Shown in pieces: positions 1 to 7,178 of a stretch of 64,000 bases of DNA. The notes under the pieces are model-generated. The model was not told where the DNA came from and searched no databases. It worked only from the letters and a program-made list of their open reading frames with translations. Every line of letters starts with the position of its first letter. Positions within the stretch are counted from its first letter, which is position 1. A program made the position numbers and the translations under genes. Source of the DNA: Naasia sp. (GTDB taxonomy: Bacteria > Actinomycetota > Actinomycetes > Actinomycetales > Microbacteriaceae); contig NZ_JAODMK010000003.1 of the NCBI RefSeq assembly GCF_025465545.1, positions 1 to 64,000 of the forward strand, given 5' to 3'.

Positions 1-289
1 CCACCTTGGGCTGCCCGGTGACCCCGGACGACTTCTCGGCCCACGCCAGCTGGCTGGAGAGGCAGGGATTGGTGTCGTTGGCGAGGCCGCCGGTCACGCC
101 GACGACGGCGAACGCCTGTCCCTGCGGAAGCTTGGTGCCGCACTGCGGCCACGAGACGTCGATCCCGAGCGTGCTGCTGCTCTGGTCGGCAGCGATCGGC
201 CTCGCGGCGACCGCCGCGACCGGGGACGCGCATGTCAAGCCGGTTGCCACGAGCGCCGCGGTCAGGATCGTGAGAGCGCGGCGGTGCAT
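1..289 (-). CDS. Secreted protein, N-terminal part (runs off left edge)
   Basis: Only the first 96 residues are in the window. The ATG at 289 is followed by a basic, then hydrophobic stretch (residues about 1-28, ending in an Ala-rich cleavage region), so the product is probably exported. The mature part starts with GIDVSWPQCG and continues with a VVGVTGGLANDTNPC segment. This arrangement is familiar from actinobacterial secreted proteins with a glycoside-hydrolase-25-like fold, but the catalytic part lies outside the window. A CATACT hexamer ends six bases before the ATG and could be a degenerate -10. The signal peptide is clear; the family assignment is from memory of the motif. Confidence 0.7.
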   Translation of the reverse strand, partial: MHRRALTILTAALVATGLTCASPVAAVAARPIAADQSSSTLGIDVSWPQCGTKLPQGQAFAVVGVTGGLANDTNPCLSSQLAWAEKSSGVTGQPKV

Positions 290-469
290 CCGGCAAGTAT
301 GCGGGACCGGGGGCCACCGTCAAAGTGACTGGGCGTACCCAATTCGGGCGACCGCGCCGCCGAGGCCGGCGTCTGCACGCCCCCGCCGACGCCCGGTTCC
401 CGAAACGGCGGCGGAATTCGGCGGGTCGGCGAGGGCGGACGCGTCTGGAAGCCTGTTCGGCCGCTGAGC

Positions 470-475
470 TACGGT
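470..475 (+). promoter_or_regulatory. -10 hexamer TACGGT of the 482 gene
   Basis: TACGGT ends six bases before the GTG at 482, so transcription should begin at the start codon. There is no Shine-Dalgarno sequence in the gap. Confidence 0.5.
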
Positions 476-481
476 CGGGTC

Positions 482-1171
482 GTGCAGCTCGACGTCGACA
501 CCGAGGCCGGTCCCGCGCGGCTCACCGTCGACGCGCCCGATTCCGCCGCGCGCCCCCGCGCGGTGCTCTGGCTCGGCCACGGAGCGGGCGGCGGGATCGG
601 GGGCCCGGACCTGCTCGCGATCGCCCGCGCCCTCCCCCTCCGCGGCATCTCGGTCGTGCGCCATGAGCAGCCGTGGCGGGTCGCCGGCCGCCGGGTCGCG
701 TCCCGCCCCGCCGCCCTCGACGCCGCGTGGCTGCAATCGGCTGCGGCGGTCGCCGGGCTCGTGCCGGGAGCGCCGCTGATCGTGGGCGGCCGCAGCGCAG
801 GCGCACGGGTCGCGTGCCGGACGGCGGCCGAGGTCGGGGCGATCGGCGTGCTGTGCCTCGCCTTCCCGCTCCGCCCGCCGTCGACGCCGGACCGCACCCG
901 GCTGCCCGAACTCCTCACCCCCGACGTTCCGGTGCTGGTGCTCCAGGGCGAGCGGGACACCTTCGGCACTGCGGCTACCGTCGCGGCTGAGGTCGAGGCC
1001 GCACAGTCGCCCAACGTCCGCGTGGTGACCGTGCCGGGCGCCGACCACTCGATGAAGGTGCTGGCACGCTCTGCCGTGCCGCCCCGGGAGGTGGCGGCTC
1101 TGATCGCCAGCACCGTCGCGGACTTCCTCGATGACCTGCTCGCTGGCCCTCGGGAACACCTCGTTCGCTAG
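482..1171 (+). CDS. Alpha/beta hydrolase of the KANL3/Tex30 (dienelactone hydrolase-like) type
   Basis: A 229-residue cytoplasmic hydrolase without signal peptide. It shows an oxyanion-loop motif GHGAGGG near residue 33, a nucleophile elbow G-R-S-A-G with Ser105, Asp159 in GERD and His189 in GADHS, a complete catalytic triad in the right order. The length fits the Tex30-like alpha/beta hydrolases of bacteria, whose substrate is unknown. The GTG start is chosen because a TACGGT -10 sits six bases upstream. The gene stands alone, converging on the LON-domain gene. The fold is secure, the substrate is not. Confidence 0.85.
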   Translation: MQLDVDTEAGPARLTVDAPDSAARPRAVLWLGHGAGGGIGGPDLLAIARALPLRGISVVRHEQPWRVAGRRVASRPAALDAAWLQSAAAVAGLVPGAPLIVGGRSAGARVACRTAAEVGAIGVLCLAFPLRPPSTPDRTRLPELLTPDVPVLVLQGERDTFGTAATVAAEVEAAQSPNVRVVTVPGADHSMKVLARSAVPPREVAALIASTVADFLDDLLAGPREHLVR

Positions 1172-1214
1172 TCCTTCGCCGGAGAGCGGCAGCCGTCGCG
1201 TCGGCCGAGATCGC

Positions 1215-1868
1215 TCAGAGCTCGCCGAACCCGTCCAAGCCGTCCTCGTCACTGGGGTCGATCGCGGAGACCCTGATCGTCTCGAGGGCCTCGATTGCGA
1301 GGCGCTGGACGTCAGTGAGGAGTCCCTCGACGCTCGTCGCGCGGAGGAGTCCGACCTGGTCGAGTTCGCCGAGCGGGGCGATCCCGGCGAGCTGCCACGC
1401 CGCCCCTACCGGGTCCTCCACGAGCTCCACGTCGGGACTCCACCGCTGCTCCGCGAACTCGCTGGCCTGGGCAAGCACGCGCCGCACGACCCGATGCGTC
1501 TCCTCGAGCAGCGGCCGCAGGGCCTCGTCCCAGGCAAGGGCGGGAAGGATGCGGACTTCCGCTCGCGGGTACGGGGCGTCCTCCAGCCACCGTTCCACCT
1601 CGAAACGCTGCGCCCCTTCGGCGACGAGGCCGACGAAGCCGTCGCCCTGCAGCAGTTCGGTGATCCGGGCGAAGGTGCCCACGTCGAATCGCTGCTCGCC
1701 GCCGCCCACCTCGACCCCGCGCTCGATCAGGACGATGCCGAATCCGGGCTCCTCCTCCTGGAGCACGCTCGCGAGCATCTGGAGGTATCGCTCCTCGAAG
1801 ATCCGGAGCACGGCGGGCATCGACGGGAAGAGCACCGTGCCCAGAGGGAACATGGCATGCGCGGTCAC
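1215..1868 (-). CDS. LON peptidase substrate-binding domain protein
   Basis: A 217-residue protein made only of the N-terminal LON domain (opening FPLGTVLFPSMPAVLRIFEER, then the beta-rich region to about residue 110) and a helical tail. It lacks the AAA+ and Ser-Lys protease parts of Lon. Such stand-alone proteins are common in actinobacteria; a role in substrate or partner binding is inferred only. The start is GTG; a CACGCT hexamer lies seven bases upstream, a poor match to the leaderless pattern seen at other genes here. It converges with the hydrolase gene at 1171. Confidence 0.85.
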   Translation of the reverse strand: MTAHAMFPLGTVLFPSMPAVLRIFEERYLQMLASVLQEEEPGFGIVLIERGVEVGGGEQRFDVGTFARITELLQGDGFVGLVAEGAQRFEVERWLEDAPYPRAEVRILPALAWDEALRPLLEETHRVVRRVLAQASEFAEQRWSPDVELVEDPVGAAWQLAGIAPLGELDQVGLLRATSVEGLLTDVQRLAIEALETIRVSAIDPSDEDGLDGFGEL

Positions 1869-1960
1869 ACCGCCCAGCGTGCCATTCGAGTCTGCTCAGA
1901 TGCCGAGGGCCGGATCCGGCACGGGGCTTCGAACGTGCAGGCGGAGGGAATCACCCAGAC

Positions 1961-2560
1961 TCAGCGGTCGGCGACCGCCCGGCGGAGAAGCGCGACGGCC
2001 GACCAGGTCATCTGCTCGACGGCCTCATCGCGGGTCATGCCGGCGATGTCGAGCAGCCACACCAGGGGCTCGACCCCGGCCACCGCACGCACGGCCACGG
2101 CGAGCCGCCGCACGCCCTGCCGGCCGAGGCTCGGGACCAGCGGCTCCAGCGCCTCCTCGAACCAGCCGATGGCACGCCCCTGGCGCAGCGGCAGCTCTCG
2201 CGTCGCCGCGTCGGTCTCGAGGGACAGTCGAAGCATGGTCCGCTGCTGCGCCTCGGTGTCGACCACCATGGCCAGGAAGCCGCGGACCGCGGCCTCCAGC
2301 CGGAGTTCGGGGTCCTCTCCGATGCCGGCGGGGAGCATGGAGGTCGCTTGGATCTCGGGGTGCGCGGCGACGAGCAGGGACTTCTGGGTGGGGAAGTACC
2401 GGTACGCGGTGGTGCGCGAGATCGACGCCGCCTCGGCCGCCTCGGCGACCGTGGGAGGCCGCCCTCCACGCGCGACGAGGTCCCGCGCGGAGGCGATCAG
2501 GGCCAGCCGGGTGCGCTGCTTCTGCCTGGCGCGCCCGCTCTCCTCGTAGGCCGTTGACAT
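1961..2560 (-). CDS. TetR/AcrR-family transcriptional regulator
   Basis: 199 residues. The N-terminal helix-turn-helix spans about residues 16-62 and includes the typical TVAEAAEAASISRTTAYRYF recognition region; the C-terminal ligand-binding part is all helical. It is divergent from a cupin gene with 61 bases between the start codons, and that gap holds two palindromes. Repression of itself and of the cupin gene is therefore likely. A TACCGT hexamer ends seven bases before the ATG, so its mRNA is probably leaderless. The ligand is unknown. Confidence 0.9.
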   Translation of the reverse strand: MSTAYEESGRARQKQRTRLALIASARDLVARGGRPPTVAEAAEAASISRTTAYRYFPTQKSLLVAAHPEIQATSMLPAGIGEDPELRLEAAVRGFLAMVVDTEAQQRTMLRLSLETDAATRELPLRQGRAIGWFEEALEPLVPSLGRQGVRRLAVAVRAVAGVEPLVWLLDIAGMTRDEAVEQMTWSAVALLRRAVADR

Positions 2561-2567
2561 GGCCTAG

Positions 2568-2573
2568 ACGGTA
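2568..2573 (-). promoter_or_regulatory. -10 hexamer of the TetR gene
   Basis: Read on the minus strand this is TACCGT, seven bases before the ATG at 2560. It lies inside the 10-bp palindrome ACGGTACCGT (2568-2577), so a bound dimer there would cover the promoter. Confidence 0.45.
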
Positions 2574-2587
2574 CCGTAGTTTCGTCA

Positions 2588-2603
2588 TGGGACTTGAGTC
2601 CCA
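2588..2603. promoter_or_regulatory. Candidate TetR operator TGGGACTTGAGTCCCA
   Basis: Two perfect 7-bp arms separated by two bases, midway between the divergent TetR and cupin start codons. Size and place fit a TetR-family operator; which of the two palindromes in the gap is bound cannot be told. Confidence 0.5.
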
Positions 2604-2621
2604 CGAAGAAGGGACACGACG

Positions 2622-3128
2622 ATGACCTTCACGACGCCGCTGATCCGCACCGCCGAGCAGGCAGAACGCCGCTGGTTCTCCGGCGGCGGCCTGCACACCT
2701 GGCTGGTGCACGAGGGCGAGGTGGGCGGCGACTTCCTCCTCTTCGAGGACGATGTCGAGCCCGGCAAGAGCACGCCGCTGCACACCCATCCGGAGGCGGA
2801 CGAGACCTTCTACGTGCTGGCCGGCACCATCGTGCTGCACGTCGAGGGCGTCGAGACGGAGCTTCGAGCGGGCGGGGTGGCGGTGGTTCCCCGCACAGTT
2901 CCGCACGCGTTCCTCGCCGGCTCCGATGGGGCGCGGCTGCTGTGCCTCCATACGCCGGGCGGCGGCGAGGCGTTCTACCGGACAGCGAGCGAACCGGCCC
3001 GGAATGGCGAGCCCGCTCTCCCGGTCGACTTCGACCGCATCCGGGCGGCGGCGACGTCCACCGGCACCATGCGCATCGTCGGCCCGCCGCCGTTCGCGCA
3101 CGCGATGGGGGCCTCGACGACCGGGTGA
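2622..3128 (+). CDS. Cupin-domain protein
   Basis: 168 residues with one cupin barrel (about residues 35-120). The first metal-binding motif is HTHPEADETFYV (two His and the Glu) and the second is around VPHAF, so a mononuclear metal site is likely. AGAAGGGAC lies at normal spacing before the ATG, which makes this a leadered gene, unlike its divergent TetR neighbour. Single-cupin proteins next to a TetR regulator are often oxygenases or sugar/quercetin-type enzymes, but nothing here fixes the substrate. Confidence 0.85.
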   Translation: MTFTTPLIRTAEQAERRWFSGGGLHTWLVHEGEVGGDFLLFEDDVEPGKSTPLHTHPEADETFYVLAGTIVLHVEGVETELRAGGVAVVPRTVPHAFLAGSDGARLLCLHTPGGGEAFYRTASEPARNGEPALPVDFDRIRAAATSTGTMRIVGPPPFAHAMGASTTG

Positions 3129-3146
3129 GGCCGACCGGCTTGCGGG

Positions 3147-3242
3147 TCACCCGCCGGGACGCTCGACGAGCGGCTCGGTGCCGCAGAGATTGCCGGCCGG
3201 GTCGAGGAAGCCCGGAGTGCCGCCCCGACCGCTCCCCGAGTG
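3147..3242 (-). pseudogene. C-terminal remnant of a VOC/glyoxalase-like gene
   Basis: The minus strand has 31 open codons before a TGA, bounded on the 5' side by the stop codon of the DUF4177 gene. It reads GTPGFLDPAGNLCGTEP near its end, which resembles the last strand (F-x-D-P-x-G-N) of vicinal-oxygen-chelate proteins. There is no start codon and the rest of the domain is missing. The match is short, so it could be chance. Confidence 0.35.
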
Positions 3243-3464
3243 CTACGAGAGTCGTTCGAACACCAGCGTCGCCTGGATGCGGTCGGCACCGCCGAAGCCC
3301 TTGCTGCCGGACGCCGAGGTCGTGATGGTGTGCAGTCGATAGCCGAGCGACGCCTGGGTGTTGATCGCCTTCTCGAGCTCGGTGAGGTTGCCGGAGCCCG
3401 TGCCCAAGATCTTCTCCTTCAGCACGACCTGGAGTACGACATAGCTCATTCCGTTCGCCGCCAT
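3243..3464 (-). CDS. DUF4177-domain small protein
   Basis: A 73-residue soluble protein. After MSYVVLQVVLKEK comes an alternating strand/helix pattern (NLTELEKAINTQASLGYRLH, then a terminal strand) typical of DUF4177, a small domain of unknown function. GGAGAAGG lies eight bases before the first ATG. The internal ATG at residue 6 is an alternative start that would fit the domain better. It is a single gene upstream of the VOC-like remnant. Confidence 0.75.
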   Translation of the reverse strand: MAANGMSYVVLQVVLKEKILGTGSGNLTELEKAINTQASLGYRLHTITTSASGSKGFGGADRIQATLVFERLS

Positions 3465-3596
3465 CAGCGTCTCACCTTCTCCCCGCGCGCCCCAGTGGCG
3501 TTGTCGCAGGTCCCCCAGTCATACACCGCGGCGGAGACAGAGGAGGCGGCGACACCGTCTCCCTGATCGCCTGCAGGGACTGAAGGGCGAGGGCAC

Positions 3597-4670
3597 TCAG
3601 ACGTTGAAGCGGAACTCCACGACGTCGCCGTCCTGCATCACGTAGTCCTTGCCCTCGATGCGGGCCTTGCCCTTGGACCGGGCCTCCGCGATCGTGCCGG
3701 TCTCCACGAGGTCGTCGAAGGAGATCACCTCGGCCTTGATGAAGCCCTTCTGGAAGTCGGTGTGGATCACGCCCGCCGCCTGCGGGGCCGTCCAGCCCTT
3801 GCCGATCGTCCACGCTCGGGACTCCTTCGGGCCTGCCGTGAGGTAGGTCTGCAGGCCCAGCGTGCCGAAGCCGACCCGGGCCAGCTGGTTCAGGCCGCTC
3901 TCCTCCTGGCCGGTGCTCGCCAGCAGCTCTGCCGCGTCCTCCGGGTCGAGGTCGACGAGCTCTGACTCGAGCTTGGCGTCGAGGAACACGGCCTCGGCGG
4001 GGGCGACGAGCGCCGACAGCCGCTCGCGCTGGGCCGGATCGGTGAGCACCGTCTCGTCCACGTTGAAGACGTAGATGAACGGCTTCGCGGTGAGCAGTCC
4101 GAGCTCCCGGATCGCGGAGATGTCGAGACCGGATGCGGAGAGGGTGGTGCCGGCGTCGAGGACGTCCTTCGCCTTCTGCGCGGTCTCGAGCGCGATCGGC
4201 TCCGCCTTCTTGCCTCGCACCTCCTTCTCCAGGCGCGGGATGGCGCGCTCCAGGGTCTGCAGGTCGGCGAGGATCAGCTCCGTGTTGATCGTCTCGAGGT
4301 CTCCGGCGGGGTCCACCTTGCCCTCGACGTGCACGACGTCGGGATCGTCGAAGCCGCGGACCACCTCGGCGATGGCGTCCGCCTCACGGATGTTCGCGAG
4401 GAACTGGTTGCCGAGCCCCTCCCCCTCGCTGGCGCCGCGGACGATGCCGGCGATGTCGACGAACGACACGGTGGCCGGCACGATCCGCTCGCTCGCGAAC
4501 AGGTCGGCGAGCTTGTCGAGCCGCGGGTCGGGCAGGCCGACGACGCCGACGTTCGGCTCGATCGTGGCGAACGGATAGTTCGCCGCGAGCACGTTGTTGC
4601 GGGTGAGCGCGTTGAAGAGGGTGGACTTGCCGACGTTGGGCAGGCCGACGATTGCGATGGTGAGAGCCAC
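3597..4670 (-). CDS. ychF: Redox-regulated ATPase YchF (Obg-family)
   Basis: A 357-residue universally conserved P-loop ATPase that associates with ribosomes and stress responses. The G1 motif GLPNVGKST is at the N-terminus, a helical coiled-coil region follows near residues 130-200, and the TGS-like domain ends the protein (GVIHTDFQKGFIKAEV, MQDGDVVEFRFNV). The start is set at GTG 4670 (ALTIAIVGLPN follows the initiator, as in the family) rather than at TTG 4679, because TAGCCT, the probable -10, overlaps that TTG. It corresponds to Rv1112 in the M. tuberculosis gene order. Confidence 0.95.
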   Translation of the reverse strand: MALTIAIVGLPNVGKSTLFNALTRNNVLAANYPFATIEPNVGVVGLPDPRLDKLADLFASERIVPATVSFVDIAGIVRGASEGEGLGNQFLANIREADAIAEVVRGFDDPDVVHVEGKVDPAGDLETINTELILADLQTLERAIPRLEKEVRGKKAEPIALETAQKAKDVLDAGTTLSASGLDISAIRELGLLTAKPFIYVFNVDETVLTDPAQRERLSALVAPAEAVFLDAKLESELVDLDPEDAAELLASTGQEESGLNQLARVGFGTLGLQTYLTAGPKESRAWTIGKGWTAPQAAGVIHTDFQKGFIKAEVISFDDLVETGTIAEARSKGKARIEGKDYVMQDGDVVEFRFNV

Positions 4671-4678
4671 GGGGTACA

Positions 4679-4684
4679 AGGCTA
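4679..4684 (-). promoter_or_regulatory. -10 hexamer TAGCCT of ychF
   Basis: The hexamer ends eight bases before GTG 4670 and overlaps the alternative TTG codon, which would not be transcribed from this promoter. Confidence 0.45.
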
Positions 4685-4750
4685 CCGGCGACGCGGACTG
4701 CGGCTCGCCCGGGACGCCGCGTCGCGCCGCCGCTCGGGGCGGCCCTCTCC

Positions 4751-4827
4751 CTCAGCAGGCAGACTTTCGCTCAGCAGGCGGAAAACCGCGTATGCGGGCT
4801 GCGGAGAGAGAAATGCCTGCTGAGCGA
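4751..4827. repeat. Three copies of CTCAGCAGGC, two direct and one inverted
   Basis: The 10-mer CTCAGCAGGC is at 4751-4760 and again within TCGCTCAGCAGGC at 4767-4779. The exact reverse complement of that 13-mer is at 4815-4827, giving a perfect 13-bp inverted repeat with a 35-base loop. The cluster lies between the divergent ychF and exonuclease promoters, so it is not at a gene end. Confidence 0.7.
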
Positions 4828-4957
4828 GAGGGAGCCGGCATCGCACGGCTGCGACGCCCGCGGGATCCCGAGGCGGGGAGAGGCCGCGGCGGGGACGGAT
4901 CCGGAATCGCCGCAGGACGCGCCCGGGGGCGTCGGAGGCGCGTGTGAGAGTCGGGGC

Positions 4958-5545
4958 ATGCCGCTGGACTTCACTGCAATCGACTTCGAGACCGCCAACC
5001 CGTCGAGCGCCTCGGCGTGCTCCGTGGGCCTCGTCAAGGTGCGCGGCGGCAGGGTCGTCGACACGGCGTCGTGGTTCATCCGCCCGCCGTTCGGCCACGA
5101 CTGGTTCTCGGAGTGGAACACGCGCATCCACGGCATCGACGAGTCGCACATCGTCGATGCGCTCCTCTGGAGCGACCAGCTCTCCGACCTCGTGGCCTTC
5201 GCCGGGGACGACGTCTTCGTCGCCCACAACGCCGGGTTCGACATGGGCGTCATCTCCAAGGCCTGCGAGGCGAGCGCGCTCGCGACGCCCGAGTACGAGT
5301 ACCTCTGCAGCCTTCAGGTGGCACGCCGCACCTACACCCTCGACTCGTACCGGCTGCCGGTCGCGGCGATGGCCGCCGGCTTCGAGGACTTCCGGCACCA
5401 CGACGCGCTCTCCGACGCGGAGGCCTGCGCGGCGATCATCGTGCACGCGGCGAAGCGTCACGACGCGGCGGACCTCCCGGCCCTCGCCGCGGCCACCAGC
5501 GTGCGCATCCGCTCGATCGGCACCGCCGCGGTCCTCGCCCGCTGA
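4958..5545 (+). CDS. DnaQ-like 3'-5' exonuclease domain protein
   Basis: 195 residues formed almost wholly by one DEDDh exonuclease domain: AIDFETAN supplies the first Asp and Glu, HNAGFDMGV the second Asp, and HHDALSDAEA the His and last Asp. All metal ligands are present. Proteins of this size act as stand-alone proofreading or repair exonucleases related to DNA polymerase III epsilon. GAGAGT six bases before the ATG is a degenerate -10, and no ribosome-binding site is seen. It converges with mmsA, with a hairpin between the two. Confidence 0.85.
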   Translation: MPLDFTAIDFETANPSSASACSVGLVKVRGGRVVDTASWFIRPPFGHDWFSEWNTRIHGIDESHIVDALLWSDQLSDLVAFAGDDVFVAHNAGFDMGVISKACEASALATPEYEYLCSLQVARRTYTLDSYRLPVAAMAAGFEDFRHHDALSDAEACAAIIVHAAKRHDAADLPALAAATSVRIRSIGTAAVLAR

Positions 5546-5561
5546 CCCCCGGACAGCGCGC

Positions 5562-5602
5562 TCCGGCTCGGATGCGGCGTGCAGCGCGCAATCCGAGCCG
5601 GA
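5562..5602. terminator. Bidirectional hairpin between exonuclease gene and mmsA
   Basis: Perfect 12-bp arms (5562-5573 and 5591-5602, TCCGGCTCGGAT and its complement) with a 17-base loop between two convergent stop codons. There is no T-tract, as is common for high-G+C hairpins. Confidence 0.65.
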
Positions 5603-5616
5603 ACGGGCAGATCGGG

Positions 5617-7107
5617 CTAGCGGTTCTGGGGGAAGCCCAGGTTGATGCCGCCGTGGCTCGGATCGAGCCAGCGGCTCGTCACCGCCTTCTGCCGGGTGAA
5701 GAAGTGGAACGCGTCGGGACCGTACGCCTTGGCGTCGCCGAACAGCGAGTTCTTCCAGCCGCCGAACGAGTAGTAGGAGACCGGAACCGGGATGGGCACG
5801 TTGATGCCGATCATCCCCACCTCCACCTCGTTCTGGAAGCGGCGGGCCGCTCCCCCGTCATTGGTGAAGATGGCCGTGCCGTTGCCGTACTGGGAGGAGT
5901 TGATGAGGGCGACCCCGTCCTCATAGGTGGCGACCCGGACCACGGAGAGCACCGGGCCGAAGATCTCGTCGGTGTAGACGTGCGACGTGGTGGGGACCTT
6001 GTCGATCAGGGTGGGGCCGAGCCAGAAGCCGTCCGCCTCACCGTCGACCTCGATGCCGCGCCCGTCCACGACGACGTCGGCACCGTCCTCGGTCGCCTTG
6101 TCGATGTAGGAGGCCACCTTGTCGCGGTGCTCGCGCGTGATCAGCGGCCCCATGTCGCAGGAGCGGCGGCCGTCGCCGACCTTGAGGGTCGCCATCCGCT
6201 CGGTGATCTTGGCGATGAGGTCGTCCGCCACGGGCTCCACCGCGACGACGACCGAGATCGCCATGCACCGCTCCCCCGCCGAGCCGAAGCCCGCGTTGAC
6301 CGCGGCGTCGGCGGTGAGGTCGAGGTCCGCATCGGGCAGCACGAGCATGTGGTTCTTCGCCCCGCCGAGGGCCTGCACCCGCTTTCCGTGCTTCGAGGCG
6401 GTCTCGTAGATGTACTGGGCGATGGGGGTCGAGCCGACGAAGGAGATGCTCTTCACGTCCGGGTGCGTCAGCAGCCCGTCGACGGCCTGCTTGTCACCGT
6501 GCAGCACGTTGAACACGCCGTCGGGCAGGCCCGCCTCCTTGAACAGCGCGGCCATCCAGTTCGCTGCGGACGGGTCCTTCTCGCTCGGCTTCAGGACGAC
6601 GGTGTTGCCGGCGGCGATCGCGATCGGGAAGAACCACAGCGGCACCATCGCCGGGAAGTTGAAGGGGGAGATGATGCCGACCACGCCGAGCGGCTGGCGC
6701 AGCGAGTACACGTCCACGCCGGTGGACGCGTTCTCGGTGAAGTCGCCCTTGAGCAGATGCGGGAAGCCGGTGGCGAATTCGACGACCTCCAGGCCGCGCG
6801 TGATCTCCCCGGCGGCGTCGGAGAGCACCTTGCCGTGCTCGGAGGTGAGGACGGCCGCGAGCTCGTCCTTGCGGGCGTTCAGCAGTTCGCGGAAGGCGAA
6901 GAGCACGGTGGAGCGGCGGGCGATCGAGGTGTCGCGCCAGCCGGGGAACGCGGCCTTGGCGGCGGCGACCGCAGCGGCGATCTCGTCATCGCTCGCCAGC
7001 GCCACCTCGTGCTGCTGCACACCCCTCGCCGGATCGAAGACCGGCCCCGTGCGCCCGCCTGCGCCGGGGTGGTTCCTGCCGTCGATCCAGTGCTCGATGA
7101 GGGTCAT
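5617..7107 (-). CDS. mmsA: CoA-acylating methylmalonate-semialdehyde dehydrogenase
   Basis: 496 residues, aldehyde dehydrogenase superfamily. It converts methylmalonate (or malonate) semialdehyde and CoA to propionyl-CoA (acetyl-CoA) with NAD, in valine, thymine or myo-inositol breakdown. The MmsA/IolA signature segments are present: SPFNFPAMVPLWFFPIA, FVGSTPIAQYIYETA, and the catalytic Cys in GERCMA near residue 280, followed by NVPIPVPVSYYSFGGWKNSLFGD, which sets this branch apart from other aldehyde dehydrogenases. No other valine or inositol gene is adjacent. TAGAGT six bases before the ATG predicts a leaderless message. Confidence 0.93.
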   Translation of the reverse strand: MTLIEHWIDGRNHPGAGGRTGPVFDPARGVQQHEVALASDDEIAAAVAAAKAAFPGWRDTSIARRSTVLFAFRELLNARKDELAAVLTSEHGKVLSDAAGEITRGLEVVEFATGFPHLLKGDFTENASTGVDVYSLRQPLGVVGIISPFNFPAMVPLWFFPIAIAAGNTVVLKPSEKDPSAANWMAALFKEAGLPDGVFNVLHGDKQAVDGLLTHPDVKSISFVGSTPIAQYIYETASKHGKRVQALGGAKNHMLVLPDADLDLTADAAVNAGFGSAGERCMAISVVVAVEPVADDLIAKITERMATLKVGDGRRSCDMGPLITREHRDKVASYIDKATEDGADVVVDGRGIEVDGEADGFWLGPTLIDKVPTTSHVYTDEIFGPVLSVVRVATYEDGVALINSSQYGNGTAIFTNDGGAARRFQNEVEVGMIGINVPIPVPVSYYSFGGWKNSLFGDAKAYGPDAFHFFTRQKAVTSRWLDPSHGGINLGFPQNR

Positions 7108-7113
7108 GCGCTC

Positions 7114-7119
7114 ACTCTA
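7114..7119 (-). promoter_or_regulatory. -10 hexamer TAGAGT of mmsA
   Basis: It ends six bases before the ATG at 7107. The gap GAGCGC is the same as at the lemA gene (32475-32480). Confidence 0.55.
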
Positions 7120-7178
7120 TTGCGGCCTGCGGGGCGCGCCCCGCCCCCGATGTCGGACCCTCGACGCAGACTGGCGGC

